This document shows positions 15,221 to 23,753 of a DNA stretch of 53,743 nt, piece by piece (within the stretch, counting starts at the first letter, position 1; each line of letters begins with the position of its first letter). The notes under the pieces are model-generated. The model searched no databases. It worked only from the letters and a program-made list of their open reading frames with translations, and was not told where the DNA came from. Location: contig CAZJKV010000002.1 of assembly GCA_964546765.1 (NCBI GenBank), forward strand, positions 1-53,743. The letters run 5' to 3'. The position numbers and the translations under genes are program-made. Source of the stretch: JAITWN01 sp964546765. Lineage in GTDB: Bacteria; Pseudomonadota; Gammaproteobacteria; SZUA-140.

Positions 15221-16324
15221 ATGAAGTCATATTCCGCATATATCTCCCTAATATTGGCGGCCTTCCTGTTGCTGGGTAGTTGCAGCAAAAGTAGCTCGCG
15301 CAATGACGGGATCGGACCGACGCCCGGGAACGATCCCGGCACCGCCGGCGACCCGTCATCGATACTCCCGATATCGATCGACCAGATCACCACCGAGAAT
15401 GCCGAATTACTGACGCGTTCGATGATGTCGATGATCGGCCGGCTCGCGGCCATCGGCGAGGTCACGACCACGGTCGTGCTCAAGGGCGCCGGATTGTTGA
15501 CGAATCCGTCCCGCCAGCCCGGCGACGCGGTCGGGATGCCGGAGTGCAACGACGCGCTCGAACCGGGGCCGGGCACGAACCAGATCAGCTTCGAGATCAA
15601 CCAGCCTGGGTTTTTCGTCCCTCCCGGTCAGGCGTTGCGCGCCGCATTCTCCCAGTGTTCGATCGAAGGATTTCTCGTCAACGGCACCGTGGAAGTCGCG
15701 GCGATATCCTACGGCGGCGACCTTGCGAGCGAGGTCGCCAACTGGGAACTGCAGGCAACAGCCGTCCTCGGACCGTTCCAGATCCATAATCCCAACGGTA
15801 CGCAGACGACCTATACCGACAAGTACAAGTACCGGGTGTCGCGGTCGGGTAGCGTGCTGACGACCGATCTCGAGATCGCCGCAGACCCCGATACCGGCGT
15901 GATCGGCGGGTTGAACGCGCAGCATTTTCTGACGCTGCCAACGACCTCCCAGAGCGTCGTCAATTACCAGTTCCGCCCGTTCCGTCTCCGCACCGTCGAT
16001 AATGCGGACACCGGCGAGTACACGGTCATCGTGCAGGCCTCGCCCGAAGGCGACAGCCTGTTGAACCGCTACACGGCGACCCCGTCGGGCGAGATCAAGC
16101 TGACGGTCGCGACGGCCGGCCTGTCGCCGATCGTCTGGCTTTCCGGAAAGCCGGAGTCCCATCTTGAAGTCCCCGCCGCCGGCGAGATCGGGTTCGTCGA
16201 AAACGGACGCAGCATCGTCGCGACCGTCGAGAGTGACGGCGTGCTGCTGACCATCACCATCGGCGGATCCGTGACGACCGAGACGATCGAATGGACGGAA
16301 TTGCTGACCGCGCCGGAGTCCTGA
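15221..16324 (+). CDS. Predicted lipoprotein of unknown function
   Basis: A 367-residue secreted protein. Residues 1-21 form a lipoprotein signal peptide ending in the lipobox LLGSC, so it is probably lipid-anchored at Cys21; a serine/glycine/proline-rich linker follows. The rest is rich in beta-strand-like alternating hydrophobic stretches without any motif I recognise. Two cysteines in the mature part (PECNDA and FSQCSIEG) could form a disulfide. It is followed without gap by the glutamine amidotransferase gene, but a functional link is not evident. Confidence 0.7.
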   Translation: MKSYSAYISLILAAFLLLGSCSKSSSRNDGIGPTPGNDPGTAGDPSSILPISIDQITTENAELLTRSMMSMIGRLAAIGEVTTTVVLKGAGLLTNPSRQPGDAVGMPECNDALEPGPGTNQISFEINQPGFFVPPGQALRAAFSQCSIEGFLVNGTVEVAAISYGGDLASEVANWELQATAVLGPFQIHNPNGTQTTYTDKYKYRVSRSGSVLTTDLEIAADPDTGVIGGLNAQHFLTLPTTSQSVVNYQFRPFRLRTVDNADTGEYTVIVQASPEGDSLLNRYTATPSGEIKLTVATAGLSPIVWLSGKPESHLEVPAAGEIGFVENGRSIVATVESDGVLLTITIGGSVTTETIEWTELLTAPES

Positions 16325-17062
16325 TTGATCCACGTCCTTCAGCATGTCCCGTTCGAAGGGCTGGGCAGCATTGAATCCTGGATCTCGCGCCGCAAGGCCG
16401 CCATCTCGTACACCCGTTTCTTCGCATCCCCGACACTGCCGGACCTCGATGGCCTCGAACTGATCATCGCGCTCGGCGGACCGATGAGCGTCAACGACGA
16501 GGCCGCGCTGCCGTGGCTGGTCGATGAAAAGCGGTTTCTGCGCGAGGCGATCCGGAGCGGTGTCCCGGTGCTGGGGATCTGTCTCGGCGCGCAACTCATC
16601 GCGAGCGCGCTCGGCGCGCGGGTCCGGCCCGGCCCGGCGAAGGAGATCGGCTGGTTCGACATCGAAGGTAGCGCCAGTCCGGGCGATTGCTTCCGGTTTC
16701 CGGAGCGGACAACCGTGTTCCACTGGCACGGCGAGAGCTTCGAACTGCCGCCCGGCGCGGTAAGGCTCGCGCGCAGCGCCGCCTGCGGGGACCAGGCGTT
16801 CCAGATCGGGCGCAACGTGATCGGCCTGCAGTTTCATCTCGAGTCCACGCCGGAGAGTGTGGACGCGATCATCTCGAACTGTCGCGATGATCTGGTCGGT
16901 GGCAAGTATGTCCAGTCCGAGGGCGCCCTGCGCGGCGCGCCGCCCACCGCCTATGCGGCGATCAACCGTCTGATGGATGATGTGCTGGATTACCTGACAC
17001 GCGATCCCCGATCATCCGCTGTTCAGCGATTCAGCAACACGACCGGCAGCAGCGCGAGATAG
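16325..17062 (+). CDS. Type 1 glutamine amidotransferase-like protein
   Basis: A 245-residue class I glutamine amidotransferase domain protein. The oxyanion strand LIIALGGPMSV precedes the nucleophile elbow GICLGAQLIA (Cys about 82), and the catalytic histidine is in LQFHLEST (about 170) followed by glutamate. Stand-alone members resemble GMP synthase-type amidotransferases and act on small amino compounds; the substrate is unknown. The start is TTG directly after the preceding stop, with no better ATG, so translation is probably coupled. The last 40 bases overlap a convergent gene on the other strand. Confidence 0.8.
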   Translation: MIHVLQHVPFEGLGSIESWISRRKAAISYTRFFASPTLPDLDGLELIIALGGPMSVNDEAALPWLVDEKRFLREAIRSGVPVLGICLGAQLIASALGARVRPGPAKEIGWFDIEGSASPGDCFRFPERTTVFHWHGESFELPPGAVRLARSAACGDQAFQIGRNVIGLQFHLESTPESVDAIISNCRDDLVGGKYVQSEGALRGAPPTAYAAINRLMDDVLDYLTRDPRSSAVQRFSNTTGSSAR

Positions 17063-17388
17063 AATATCGCGACGATCGCGACGACATAGATCGCGAAGCG
17101 GACCGGATTTCTCATGAATAAAGTGAACCAGGTATCGGCGTCGCCGCGGCGCCGGCGTTCGGCATGTTCGGCGCGGGCGCGACTCGCACGCTCCTTCTGG
17201 TATTCCGCGAGCAGGCCCTTCGCCTCGTCGTACTGGCGCTCGTCGCGCAGCCAGATACACGCGCCCGACAGGCCCCATTTGCTCGGCATCGTCTCGTAAT
17301 AGTCGATGTGATGCAGGTCGAGCAGGGCGCGCACCTCGCCGGATTCGTCGTCCGGGACATTGCGCAGGTTCATCAGGAGTTTGGCCAT
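17023..17388 (-). CDS. DUF6164-like membrane-anchored protein
   Basis: A 121-residue protein. The N-terminal half (MAKLLMNLRNVPDDESGEVR, then YYETMPSKWGLSG and IWLRDERQYDEAKGLLAEYQ) looks like a small ferredoxin-like domain similar to the DUF6164/DUF2007-type signal-transducing proteins. A basic linker rich in Arg/Ala leads to one C-terminal membrane helix (about 95-117). Function is unknown. Its 3' end overlaps the amidotransferase gene by 40 bp in convergent orientation. Confidence 0.7.
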   Translation of the reverse strand: MAKLLMNLRNVPDDESGEVRALLDLHHIDYYETMPSKWGLSGACIWLRDERQYDEAKGLLAEYQKERASRARAEHAERRRRGDADTWFTLFMRNPVRFAIYVVAIVAIFYLALLPVVLLNR

Positions 17389-17487
17389 CGGATTTGCGGA
17401 AGCGGTATGCTGGTAGCCCGTGCTATTTTAGGGCTACAATTTTTTTCGGGCAATTCGCGGGGCTGCGGTCGCAAGGGGGCGTGTATC

Positions 17488-17964
17488 ATGACAATAACCG
17501 TAAGATGGGCCGCGCTCGCCGCGCTGTGCCTGCCATTCATGCACGGCCTGGCGATTGCGCACGGTGGTCCCACCGTCGTGCCGGATCGCGAGCGTGAGAT
17601 CGCGCGCGACATCGGGGCCGACGGCCCGACCGAAAACCGCGGCGTCGAGGCGGTGAACCGTCTCGGCGCGATCCTGATCGACGGCGAGTTTCCGGGCCTT
17701 GAGGGGAAGGAGTTGCGCGCCCGCGAGATCATCATCGCGCCCGGCGGGGTCATCGCGGTGCACCGGCACGACGCGCGCCCGGGACTGGCGTATATCCTCG
17801 AAGGCGAGATCGTCGAGCATCGCAACGATGCCGCCGGACCGGTCACGCGTCGCGCCGGCGATGTCTCGTTCGAAAAGACAGGCGTTGTCCACTGGTGGGA
17901 GAATGTCAGCGACGCGAAGGTCCGCGCCCTGATCGTCGACATCGTCGATGTGCCCGGGGAGTAA
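17488..17964 (+). CDS. Secreted cupin-domain protein
   Basis: A 158-residue protein with a signal peptide (about 1-24, cut after GLAIA) and a cupin fold. Cupin motif 1 is GGVIAVHRHDARPGLAYILEGEI (two histidines and a later glutamate as metal ligands), motif 2 includes AGDVSFEKTGVVHWW with the final histidine. The open frame extends further upstream, but ATG 17488 is the only start giving a signal peptide. It would bind a metal in the periplasm; enzyme activity is unknown. Twelve bases separate it from the next gene. Confidence 0.8.
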   Translation: MTITVRWAALAALCLPFMHGLAIAHGGPTVVPDREREIARDIGADGPTENRGVEAVNRLGAILIDGEFPGLEGKELRAREIIIAPGGVIAVHRHDARPGLAYILEGEIVEHRNDAAGPVTRRAGDVSFEKTGVVHWWENVSDAKVRALIVDIVDVPGE

Positions 17965-17976
17965 GGGGATGCAGCG

Positions 17977-18765
17977 ATGATCGGCGCGATCGCCGGCGAC
18001 ATCATCGGCTCGGTCTACGAGTTCGCGAATCTCCGTTCGAAGGAATTCGAGCTGTTCGATCCCCGCTGCGTCTTCACGGACGACACCGTGCTCACGGTCG
18101 CGCTCGCCGAGGCGATCCTGACCGGCGGCGATTATGTCGCGCTGATGCGCAGCTATTATTGCCGCTATCCGGACGCCGGTTACGGCAGTTCGTTTCATGT
18201 CTGGGCGCGATCCGAGCGCCCGCAACCCTATAACAGCTGGGGCAACGGCGCCGCAATGCGCATCAGCCCGGTCGGCTTCGCCTTCGATGCGCTGGACGAG
18301 GTGCTGTTGCGGGCGACGCAATACACGGAGGTCACCCACGACCATCCCGAAGGCCTCAAGGGGGCGCGTGCGACCGCAGCGGCGATCTTTCTCGCCCGCA
18401 ACGGCGCGACGCGCGACGAGATCCGCGAGTTTACCCGGCAGCATACTGGGTATGACCTGTCGCGCACGCTCGATGAAATCCGCCCCGGGTATACATTCAA
18501 TGAATCCTGTCAGGGTACGGTTCCGGAGGCGATCATCGCATTCCTCGAATCGACCGGCTATGAAGACGCAATCCGCAACGCGATCTCGCTCGGCGGCGAC
18601 AGCGACACGCTGGCATGCATCACCGGCGGGATCGCTGCAGCGTTCTACGGAGGAGTGCCTGATGCGATCGCGAGCAAGGTGTTCGAGATCCTCGATGACG
18701 ACCTCGCCGCGGTGACGCGCGAATTCACGCAGCGATACCCGGCGGTGCGCGGCGCCCGGCTCTGA
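17977..18765 (+). CDS. ADP-ribosylglycohydrolase family protein
   Basis: A 262-residue ARH-family (DraG-like) enzyme. Hallmarks are GAIAGDIIGSVYE at the start, FTDDTVLT (about 33, first binuclear Mg site), SWGNGAAMR (about 87) and LGGDSDTLA (about 205, second Mg site). These enzymes remove ADP-ribose from proteins or nucleic acids. No ADP-ribosyltransferase is adjacent, so the target is unknown. It overlaps by one base (TGATG) with a DNA-repair glycosylase, which hints at a role in DNA-damage or ADP-ribosylated DNA handling; that is inference. Confidence 0.9.
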   Translation: MIGAIAGDIIGSVYEFANLRSKEFELFDPRCVFTDDTVLTVALAEAILTGGDYVALMRSYYCRYPDAGYGSSFHVWARSERPQPYNSWGNGAAMRISPVGFAFDALDEVLLRATQYTEVTHDHPEGLKGARATAAAIFLARNGATRDEIREFTRQHTGYDLSRTLDEIRPGYTFNESCQGTVPEAIIAFLESTGYEDAIRNAISLGGDSDTLACITGGIAAAFYGGVPDAIASKVFEILDDDLAAVTREFTQRYPAVRGARL

Positions 18766-19223
18766 TGCGCCTGTGGAGCCTGCATCCGCGCCTGCTCGAC
18801 CGGCGCGGTCTGGTCGCGTTGTGGCGCGAGGCGCTGCTCGCCCAGGCGGTGTTCGCCGGCAAGACGCGCGGCTACACCCGCCACCCCCAGCTGATGCGCT
18901 TCCGCGCGGCGCATGATCCGCTGGTCGCGATCGCCGTGTACCTTCGCGCAGTGCATGGCGAGGCGGTCAGGCGCGGCTATGCGTTCGACGCCAGGCGGAT
19001 CGGTCCGGCAGCCGGACGGCAGCGGCGCCTCACGGTCACCGACGGCCAGATCGCGTACGAGTGGAGGCACCTGAATGGCAAGCTCAGGGCGCGCGATCCG
19101 GCCTGGCTCAGTGGACTGAAGGGGATCACGCTAACCGATCCGCACCCGCTATTCCGGGTCGTTCCCGGCGCGATCGAGCCATGGGAGCTCATCGGATCCC
19201 GGCGACTGAAACAATCTACTTGA
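18765..19223 (+). CDS. Pyrimidine-dimer DNA glycosylase (DenV-like)
   Basis: A 152-residue protein of the pyrimidine-dimer DNA glycosylase family (Pyr_excise). It begins MRLWSLHPRLLDRRGLVALWREALLAQ, the typical start of bacterial members, with KTRGYTRHPQLMRFRA following and WRHL in the C-terminal half. Phage T4 DenV cuts UV dimers as glycosylase/AP lyase; the bacterial branch is less studied. Coupled to the ADP-ribosylglycohydrolase by a one-base overlap. Confidence 0.85.
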   Translation: MRLWSLHPRLLDRRGLVALWREALLAQAVFAGKTRGYTRHPQLMRFRAAHDPLVAIAVYLRAVHGEAVRRGYAFDARRIGPAAGRQRRLTVTDGQIAYEWRHLNGKLRARDPAWLSGLKGITLTDPHPLFRVVPGAIEPWELIGSRRLKQST

Positions 19224-19254
19224 AAACATAATATGTATCTATATAATGTTTTCA
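19220..19254. promoter_or_regulatory. Promoter and operator of the bigR-like operon
   Basis: TTGAAA (19220-19225) and TATAAT (19242-19247) with a 16-bp spacer form a strong sigma-70 promoter. Exact 9-bp inverted repeats TGAAAACAT (19221-19229) and ATGTTTTCA (19246-19254) cover both boxes. BigR/SqrR repressors bind AT-rich palindromes across their promoter and release on persulfidation, which fits the downstream gene. Confidence 0.8.
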
Positions 19255-19278
19255 TCCTGGTAGCCGTGGGCTGAGACT

Positions 19279-19593
19279 ATGACCGTTACCTCTGTACCCG
19301 ACATGACCCGGATGCGAGGCTCGGCCGCCGACGCGGTGGCCCTGTTACGCACCCTGGCCCACGAGGACCGCCTGCTTCTGCTGTGCAAACTCAGCGTCGA
19401 GGAGCTCTGTGTCAGCGAACTGGAGGCGCGGCTCGGCATCCGCCAGCCGAGCCTGTCGCAGCAGCTCGGCGTGCTGCGCCGTGAAGGACTGGTAGCCACG
19501 CGCCGCGACGGCAAGAACATCTACTATCGGGTTGCCGACCCGCGTGCGCTTGCGGTGCTGCAATCGCTGTATAACCTGTATTGTCCCGACTGA
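19279..19593 (+). CDS. ArsR-family repressor, BigR/SqrR-like
   Basis: A 104-residue winged-helix repressor. The HTH is LSVEELCVSELEARLGIRQPSLSQQLGVLRREGLV, followed by the wing RRDGKNIYYRV. Cysteines at 36 (LLLLC) and 102 (LYCPD) match the positions of the two redox cysteines of BigR/SqrR, which form a tetrasulfide with persulfides; C44 is an extra one. It heads an operon with two YeeE/YedE genes and a SulP transporter, the context known for BigR-type sulfide/persulfide sensors, and a palindromic operator covers its promoter. Confidence 0.85.
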   Translation: MTVTSVPDMTRMRGSAADAVALLRTLAHEDRLLLLCKLSVEELCVSELEARLGIRQPSLSQQLGVLRREGLVATRRDGKNIYYRVADPRALAVLQSLYNLYCPD

Positions 19594-19605
19594 GGAGTAA
19601 CGATC

Positions 19606-20043
19606 ATGACGATTGACTGGGCATCCTTTACGCCATGGAGCGCGCTGTCCGGCGGCATGCTGATCGGCGTCGCGGCCGCGACCTTCGTATTGCTGAACGG
19701 GCGCATCGCCGGGATCAGCGGCATCGTCGGGGGCCTGCTGGGCGCGCGACCCGCCGGCGACACCGGCTGGCGGATCGCGTTCATCATCGGTATCGTGCTG
19801 GCGCCGACTGTGTGGTTGTTGTTTCAGGCGCTGCCGGAGATCACGATCGAGGCCGGTTATCCGCTGCTGATCGCCGCCGGCCTGCTGGTCGGGATCAGCA
19901 CCCGGTACGGCGCCGGTTGCACCAGCGGTCATGGCGTGTGCGGCATTTCACGCTTGTCGCCGCGCTCGTTTGTTGCAACGCTGCTGTTCATGGGCAGCGG
20001 GTTTGCGACCGTCTATGTCGTGCGTCACCTGATCGGAGGCTGA
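19606..20043 (+). CDS. YeeE/YedE-family membrane protein (PmpA-like)
   Basis: A 145-residue membrane protein with about four helices. The motif YGAGCTSGHGVCGISRLS (about 103-120) is the YeeE/YedE signature with two cysteines and a histidine; in related YeeE, cysteines relay thiosulfate through the membrane. With the following half-size gene it makes a pair equal to one full YeeE. Preceded by a good ribosome site (GAGGAG). Role: probably transport of a sulfur compound, by family and operon. Confidence 0.88.
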   Translation: MTIDWASFTPWSALSGGMLIGVAAATFVLLNGRIAGISGIVGGLLGARPAGDTGWRIAFIIGIVLAPTVWLLFQALPEITIEAGYPLLIAAGLLVGISTRYGAGCTSGHGVCGISRLSPRSFVATLLFMGSGFATVYVVRHLIGG

Positions 20044-20047
20044 CATC

Positions 20048-20473
20048 ATGCAGACTCACCTGATATCCGCATTCCTGGTCGGCCTGGTCTTCGGCATCGG
20101 CCTGCTGGTGTCCGGCATGGCGAATCCGGAGAAGGTGCTCGGATTCCTCGACCTCGCCGGCGCCTGGGATCCTTCGCTTGCGCTGGTCATGGGCGGCGCG
20201 GTCGGCGTCGGCCTCCTTGCGTTCACGGTCGCGCACAAGCGCGCGACCTCGATGCTCGGCGAACCGATGCGCCTGCCCGAAAGGCGCGACATCGATGCGC
20301 ACCTGGTGCTCGGCGGCCTCGGATTCGGCGTCGGCTGGGGTCTCGCGGGCTTCTGTCCGGGTCCGGCGCTGGTCGCATTCGGTGCATTCGAGGCCAAGGC
20401 GCTGGTCTTTGTTGTCGCGATGATCGCCGGCATGGCCCTGTATGAAGTGATCGAGCGCCGCCGCAGCGCATGA
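20048..20473 (+). CDS. DUF6691/YeeE-family membrane protein (PmpB-like)
   Basis: A 141-residue membrane protein with about four helices. It carries GLLVSGMANPEKVLGFLDLAG near the start and GWGLAGFCPGPALVAFGA (about 98-115), the second half-motif of YeeE/YedE with one cysteine. Partner of the gene four bases upstream. Its stop overlaps the SulP start (ATGA), so all four genes from the repressor onward form one operon. Confidence 0.88.
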   Translation: MQTHLISAFLVGLVFGIGLLVSGMANPEKVLGFLDLAGAWDPSLALVMGGAVGVGLLAFTVAHKRATSMLGEPMRLPERRDIDAHLVLGGLGFGVGWGLAGFCPGPALVAFGAFEAKALVFVVAMIAGMALYEVIERRRSA

Positions 20474-22173
20474 AGTCGCGACTGATCCCCGGCTGGCTGC
20501 GCGATTATCGTCGCAACGACTTCGTCGGGGATCTGGTCGCCGGACTGATCGTTACGATGCTGCTGATCCCGCAGGGCCTCGCATTCGCGGCGCTCGCGGG
20601 CTTGCCGGCGCAGTACGGCCTCTACGCCAGTGTGTTGCCGCTGCTCGCGTACGCCGTGTTCGGCACGTCGATGGTGCTGTCGGTCGGACCGGTCGCGATT
20701 GCGTCGCTGATGACCGCCGCGGCGCTCGCTCCGATCGCCGTCGCCGGTTCGCCGGAATATATCGCCGCCGCCGCACTGCTGGCGCTGCTGTCCGGCTTCA
20801 TGCTGTTCGCATTCGGCATGATGCGCCTCGGCATGCTGGCGCAGTTCCTGAGTCACCCCGTCATCAGCGGCTTCATCACCGGTGCTGCATTACTGATCGT
20901 CATCGGTCAGATACGCCCCTTGCTCGGGATCCAGGTCGACGGACACAACGCGATAGATCTGTTATTCGGCATCATCGCCTCGCTCGATGACACAGCCCCA
21001 TTGACCGCGGCGATAGGTGTCGTGACGATCCTGCTGCTCGGACTCGCGCGCCTGGGCCTCTCGTCGATACTGGTGCACGCCGGTTTCTCCGAGCGGATCG
21101 CGGAGCTGATTACCCGGATGACGCCGATGGCCGTGGTGATCGGCGGCGCGGTGCTGGTCGCGCTGCTCGGCTGGGAAGAGCGTGTGCGCGTGGTCGGCGA
21201 ACTGCCGCAGGGCTTGCCTTCGATGGTAATCCCGGCGTTCAATCTTTCTCTGATCGGACAGCTCTGGCTGCCGGCGCTCGTGATCGGTCTCGTCGGATTT
21301 GTCGAGAGCGTTGCGATCGCGCGCGGCTATGCCGTGCGCGGCGATCACCGTATCGATGCCGACTCGGAATTGCGCGGCCTCGGCGCGGCGAACATCGCGA
21401 GCGGGTTTTCGGGTGCGTTCCCGGTGACCGGCGGCCTGTCGCGCACCGCAGTCAATGCCGAAGCCGGCGCACGCACCCCCCTTGCCGGCATCGTCGCGGC
21501 ACTGCTGATCGCACTCGTGCTGCTCGCCGGCACCGGCCTGTTCCGGACCCTGCCCGAAACCGTGCTTGCGGCAACGATCATCGTCGTCGCGCTGGGTTTG
21601 GTCGATATCGCGATGCTGAAGCTCACCTGGCGTTATGACCGCGCCGAGGCACTCGCGCTGATCTTCACCGCGACCGGCGTGCTCGTATCCGGCGTCGAGG
21701 TCGGCATCGCGATCGGCATCGCCCTGTCGCTTGCGACGCTGATCTGGCGCGCGAGCCGCCCGCACATCGCGGTGCTCGGACGTATCGACGGCACCGAGCA
21801 TTTCCGCAATGTCGATCGCCACCATGTCGAGACCTGCGCGGAATTGCTGATGCTGCGCGTGGACGAGAACCTGTTCTTCGGCAACGCCGAGGCGGTAGAG
21901 CACCGGATCGGCGAGGAACTCAACGTCCGGGCGGTGGTGTCCCACCTCGTCCTGGTGATGTCATCGGTGAGCTATGTGGACGAGACCGCGCTCGAGATGC
22001 TCGAGCGCCTGAACCGGCGCCTGAAAGGGAAGGGGATTGCGCTGCATCTCGCCGAGGTCAAGGGCCCGGTGCTGGACGCCCTCGGCGGCACGGATCGCCT
22101 GATCGGCGATCTCGGCGGGACCGTGCACCTCTCGACGTGGGACGCCTACGTCAAACTCCGCTCACCCGCCTGA
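20470..22173 (+). CDS. SulP-family anion transporter with STAS domain
   Basis: A 567-residue SLC26/SulP permease. The N-terminal DFVGDLVAGLIVTMLLIPQGLAFAALAGLP is the family signature, and about 12-14 membrane helices run to residue 430, including GLSRTAVNAEAGARTPLAG. A cytoplasmic STAS domain (about 440-560) has VLVMSSVSYVDETALEMLE. Substrates are sulfate, bicarbonate or other anions. Operon context with YeeE-type proteins and a persulfide-type repressor argues for sulfate or sulfite export/uptake tied to sulfide oxidation; this is inference. Overlaps the convergent gene at its 3' end by 12 bp. Confidence 0.88.
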   Translation: MKSRLIPGWLRDYRRNDFVGDLVAGLIVTMLLIPQGLAFAALAGLPAQYGLYASVLPLLAYAVFGTSMVLSVGPVAIASLMTAAALAPIAVAGSPEYIAAAALLALLSGFMLFAFGMMRLGMLAQFLSHPVISGFITGAALLIVIGQIRPLLGIQVDGHNAIDLLFGIIASLDDTAPLTAAIGVVTILLLGLARLGLSSILVHAGFSERIAELITRMTPMAVVIGGAVLVALLGWEERVRVVGELPQGLPSMVIPAFNLSLIGQLWLPALVIGLVGFVESVAIARGYAVRGDHRIDADSELRGLGAANIASGFSGAFPVTGGLSRTAVNAEAGARTPLAGIVAALLIALVLLAGTGLFRTLPETVLAATIIVVALGLVDIAMLKLTWRYDRAEALALIFTATGVLVSGVEVGIAIGIALSLATLIWRASRPHIAVLGRIDGTEHFRNVDRHHVETCAELLMLRVDENLFFGNAEAVEHRIGEELNVRAVVSHLVLVMSSVSYVDETALEMLERLNRRLKGKGIALHLAEVKGPVLDALGGTDRLIGDLGGTVHLSTWDAYVKLRSPA

Positions 22174-22758
22174 TCGTACCGTCCTGACCCGTCCGTTCAC
22201 TCGCCTGCCGGACCAGGCCTGCCAGCGCGCCCAAAGCCGCTCTACTGCGCGCCGGTGGGCGCGGACGAATTCAGGGTAATCGCTGTCGCAGACGCCTTTC
22301 TGGTAGCGGGGGTCGGGACGCGCGGTGACGATGACCGGCTCGTCGCCGAACTGGTCGGCGGTCAGGTCGATGATGCGGTCACAGGTCTCGACCCAGGCAT
22401 GACTCTTCCACTCGTTGCCCGCATGGAAACCGAAATACGCCTGCGGCGCGTCGCCGGCACAGGGGCTGAGGGCATGGAGCACGCGCTTCAGGAACAGGCT
22501 CGATCGTCCGCAGGTCGACCGCGACAGGGGCGCGGGGATGTCGCCGCCGCTGCTGGTATGCCACTCCAACCATGCCGGCTCGAGGAAGGCCCGCACCTGA
22601 AGGGCGATCAGGAACAGGCGGCGCTCCGTGGCCTCATCGCCCGAGCCCACGGCAGAAATGCCGGCTTGCTCCGCGCGCCGCGCCTTGCGGCCGCGGCGGC
22701 GTGGCAGCATCCCATTCTGGGAGATCCTGCCGGGCAAGTTGGCTGAGATCGAGTTCAT
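22162..22758 (-). CDS. Hypothetical protein with possible papain/transglutaminase-like core
   Basis: A 198-residue protein I do not recognise. A basic, Arg-rich N-terminus (about 17-35) precedes a globular part. Three stretches could form a Cys-His-Asp triad: STCGRSSLFLKRVL (Cys about 82), KSHAWVET (His about 118) and IIDLTADQFG (Asp about 130). Phrases such as HAWVE followed by IDLTADQF occur in transglutaminase-like hydrolases and phage proteins. The N-terminal hydrophobic stretch FLIALQVRAFLEPAWLEW is helical. A ribosome site AGGAG lies upstream. Whether it is an enzyme is uncertain. Confidence 0.6.
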   Translation of the reverse strand: MNSISANLPGRISQNGMLPRRRGRKARRAEQAGISAVGSGDEATERRLFLIALQVRAFLEPAWLEWHTSSGGDIPAPLSRSTCGRSSLFLKRVLHALSPCAGDAPQAYFGFHAGNEWKSHAWVETCDRIIDLTADQFGDEPVIVTARPDPRYQKGVCDSDYPEFVRAHRRAVERLWARWQAWSGRRVNGRVRTVRSGG

Positions 22759-22871
22759 CGGCCTTGTCGGCTCCTGTTCATATAACGGCGCACGGCCTAT
22801 TTAATAGGCTATGACCGTACTTGGCAAGGGAGGTTCGGGCCGGGGCGCGCCGGGCGGTGGCCGTGGTCGGG

Positions 22872-23753
22872 TCAGCCGGTGACGATTCCGGAGATCGGGT
22901 GCGTCGACGTCCCGGCGCTGAACTCGATCTCGTCGGGCAGGGTGACCTCGACGCCGATCGGCAGGTGATCCGACAGCGGGTGTTGCAGGACCTGGACCTC
23001 GTCGATACGGATCGAGGGCGAGACCAGCACATGGTCGATGTTCCGGTTTGGCCGCCAGCTGGGAAAGGTCGGCAGCTCGTCGACCGGCGGGCACAGGCCG
23101 GTGCAGTCGACCAGCATGTTCATCTCGTCGCTGCGTGTGCGGCAATTGAAATCGCCCATGACCATGACATGCCGGTACTGGTTGACCAGGCGCGACATGT
23201 ACAGGATCTGGCGCATGCGGGCGCGCTTGCTGAGCCCGAGGTGCACGAGCAGCATCACCAGCGGGTTCGCGGCATCGCCGTAATGGACCTCGATCAGGCC
23301 GCGGCCCGGAATCAGGCCCGGCAGCCGGTGCTCGATGAAATGCGTGGCGGAATAGCGGCTCAGCAGGCCGTTGCTGTTCTGCGCGAATTTTCCGAGATTG
23401 CGGTTGGTCTGGTAGTAGAAATGCGGGAAGTTGCCCCGCCGTGCAAGGAACTCGATCTGGTTGATGAAGAGGCTGCGGAAACTGCCCGCGTCGGCCTCCT
23501 GCAGCGCGACGATGTCGAAGCCGTTCACCAGATCGGCGATACGGTCGAGGTTGCTGAAGCTCTCAGCATGCGGCAGCACGTGCTTCCAGCTGTGCGTCAG
23601 GTAGTGGCGGTAGCGTCGCGATGCGATACCGACCTGGATGTTGTAGGTGATCAGCTTCAGACGCCGGCCGGCGCCGGCCTCGATGACCGGTTCCGGCGCG
23701 TGATAGGCGGCGCCCGGATGGGCCGTTTTCAGGGGCAAACTCATATCGGGCAA
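22872..23753 (-). CDS. Endonuclease/exonuclease/phosphatase family protein
   Basis: A 293-residue EEP-superfamily metal-dependent phosphodiesterase. Catalytic motifs appear in order: LITYNIQ (Asn about 36), VALQEAD (metal-binding Glu about 83), MVMGDFNCRT (Asp/Asn about 198), RNIDHVLVS, and LSDHLPIGVEV (Asp-His about 267). No signal peptide is evident. Substrate could be DNA, phospholipid head groups or other phosphoesters. Its start overlaps the end of the acetolactate synthase gene by 13 bp, so they are co-transcribed. Confidence 0.85.
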   Translation of the reverse strand: MPDMSLPLKTAHPGAAYHAPEPVIEAGAGRRLKLITYNIQVGIASRRYRHYLTHSWKHVLPHAESFSNLDRIADLVNGFDIVALQEADAGSFRSLFINQIEFLARRGNFPHFYYQTNRNLGKFAQNSNGLLSRYSATHFIEHRLPGLIPGRGLIEVHYGDAANPLVMLLVHLGLSKRARMRQILYMSRLVNQYRHVMVMGDFNCRTRSDEMNMLVDCTGLCPPVDELPTFPSWRPNRNIDHVLVSPSIRIDEVQVLQHPLSDHLPIGVEVTLPDEIEFSAGTSTHPISGIVTG

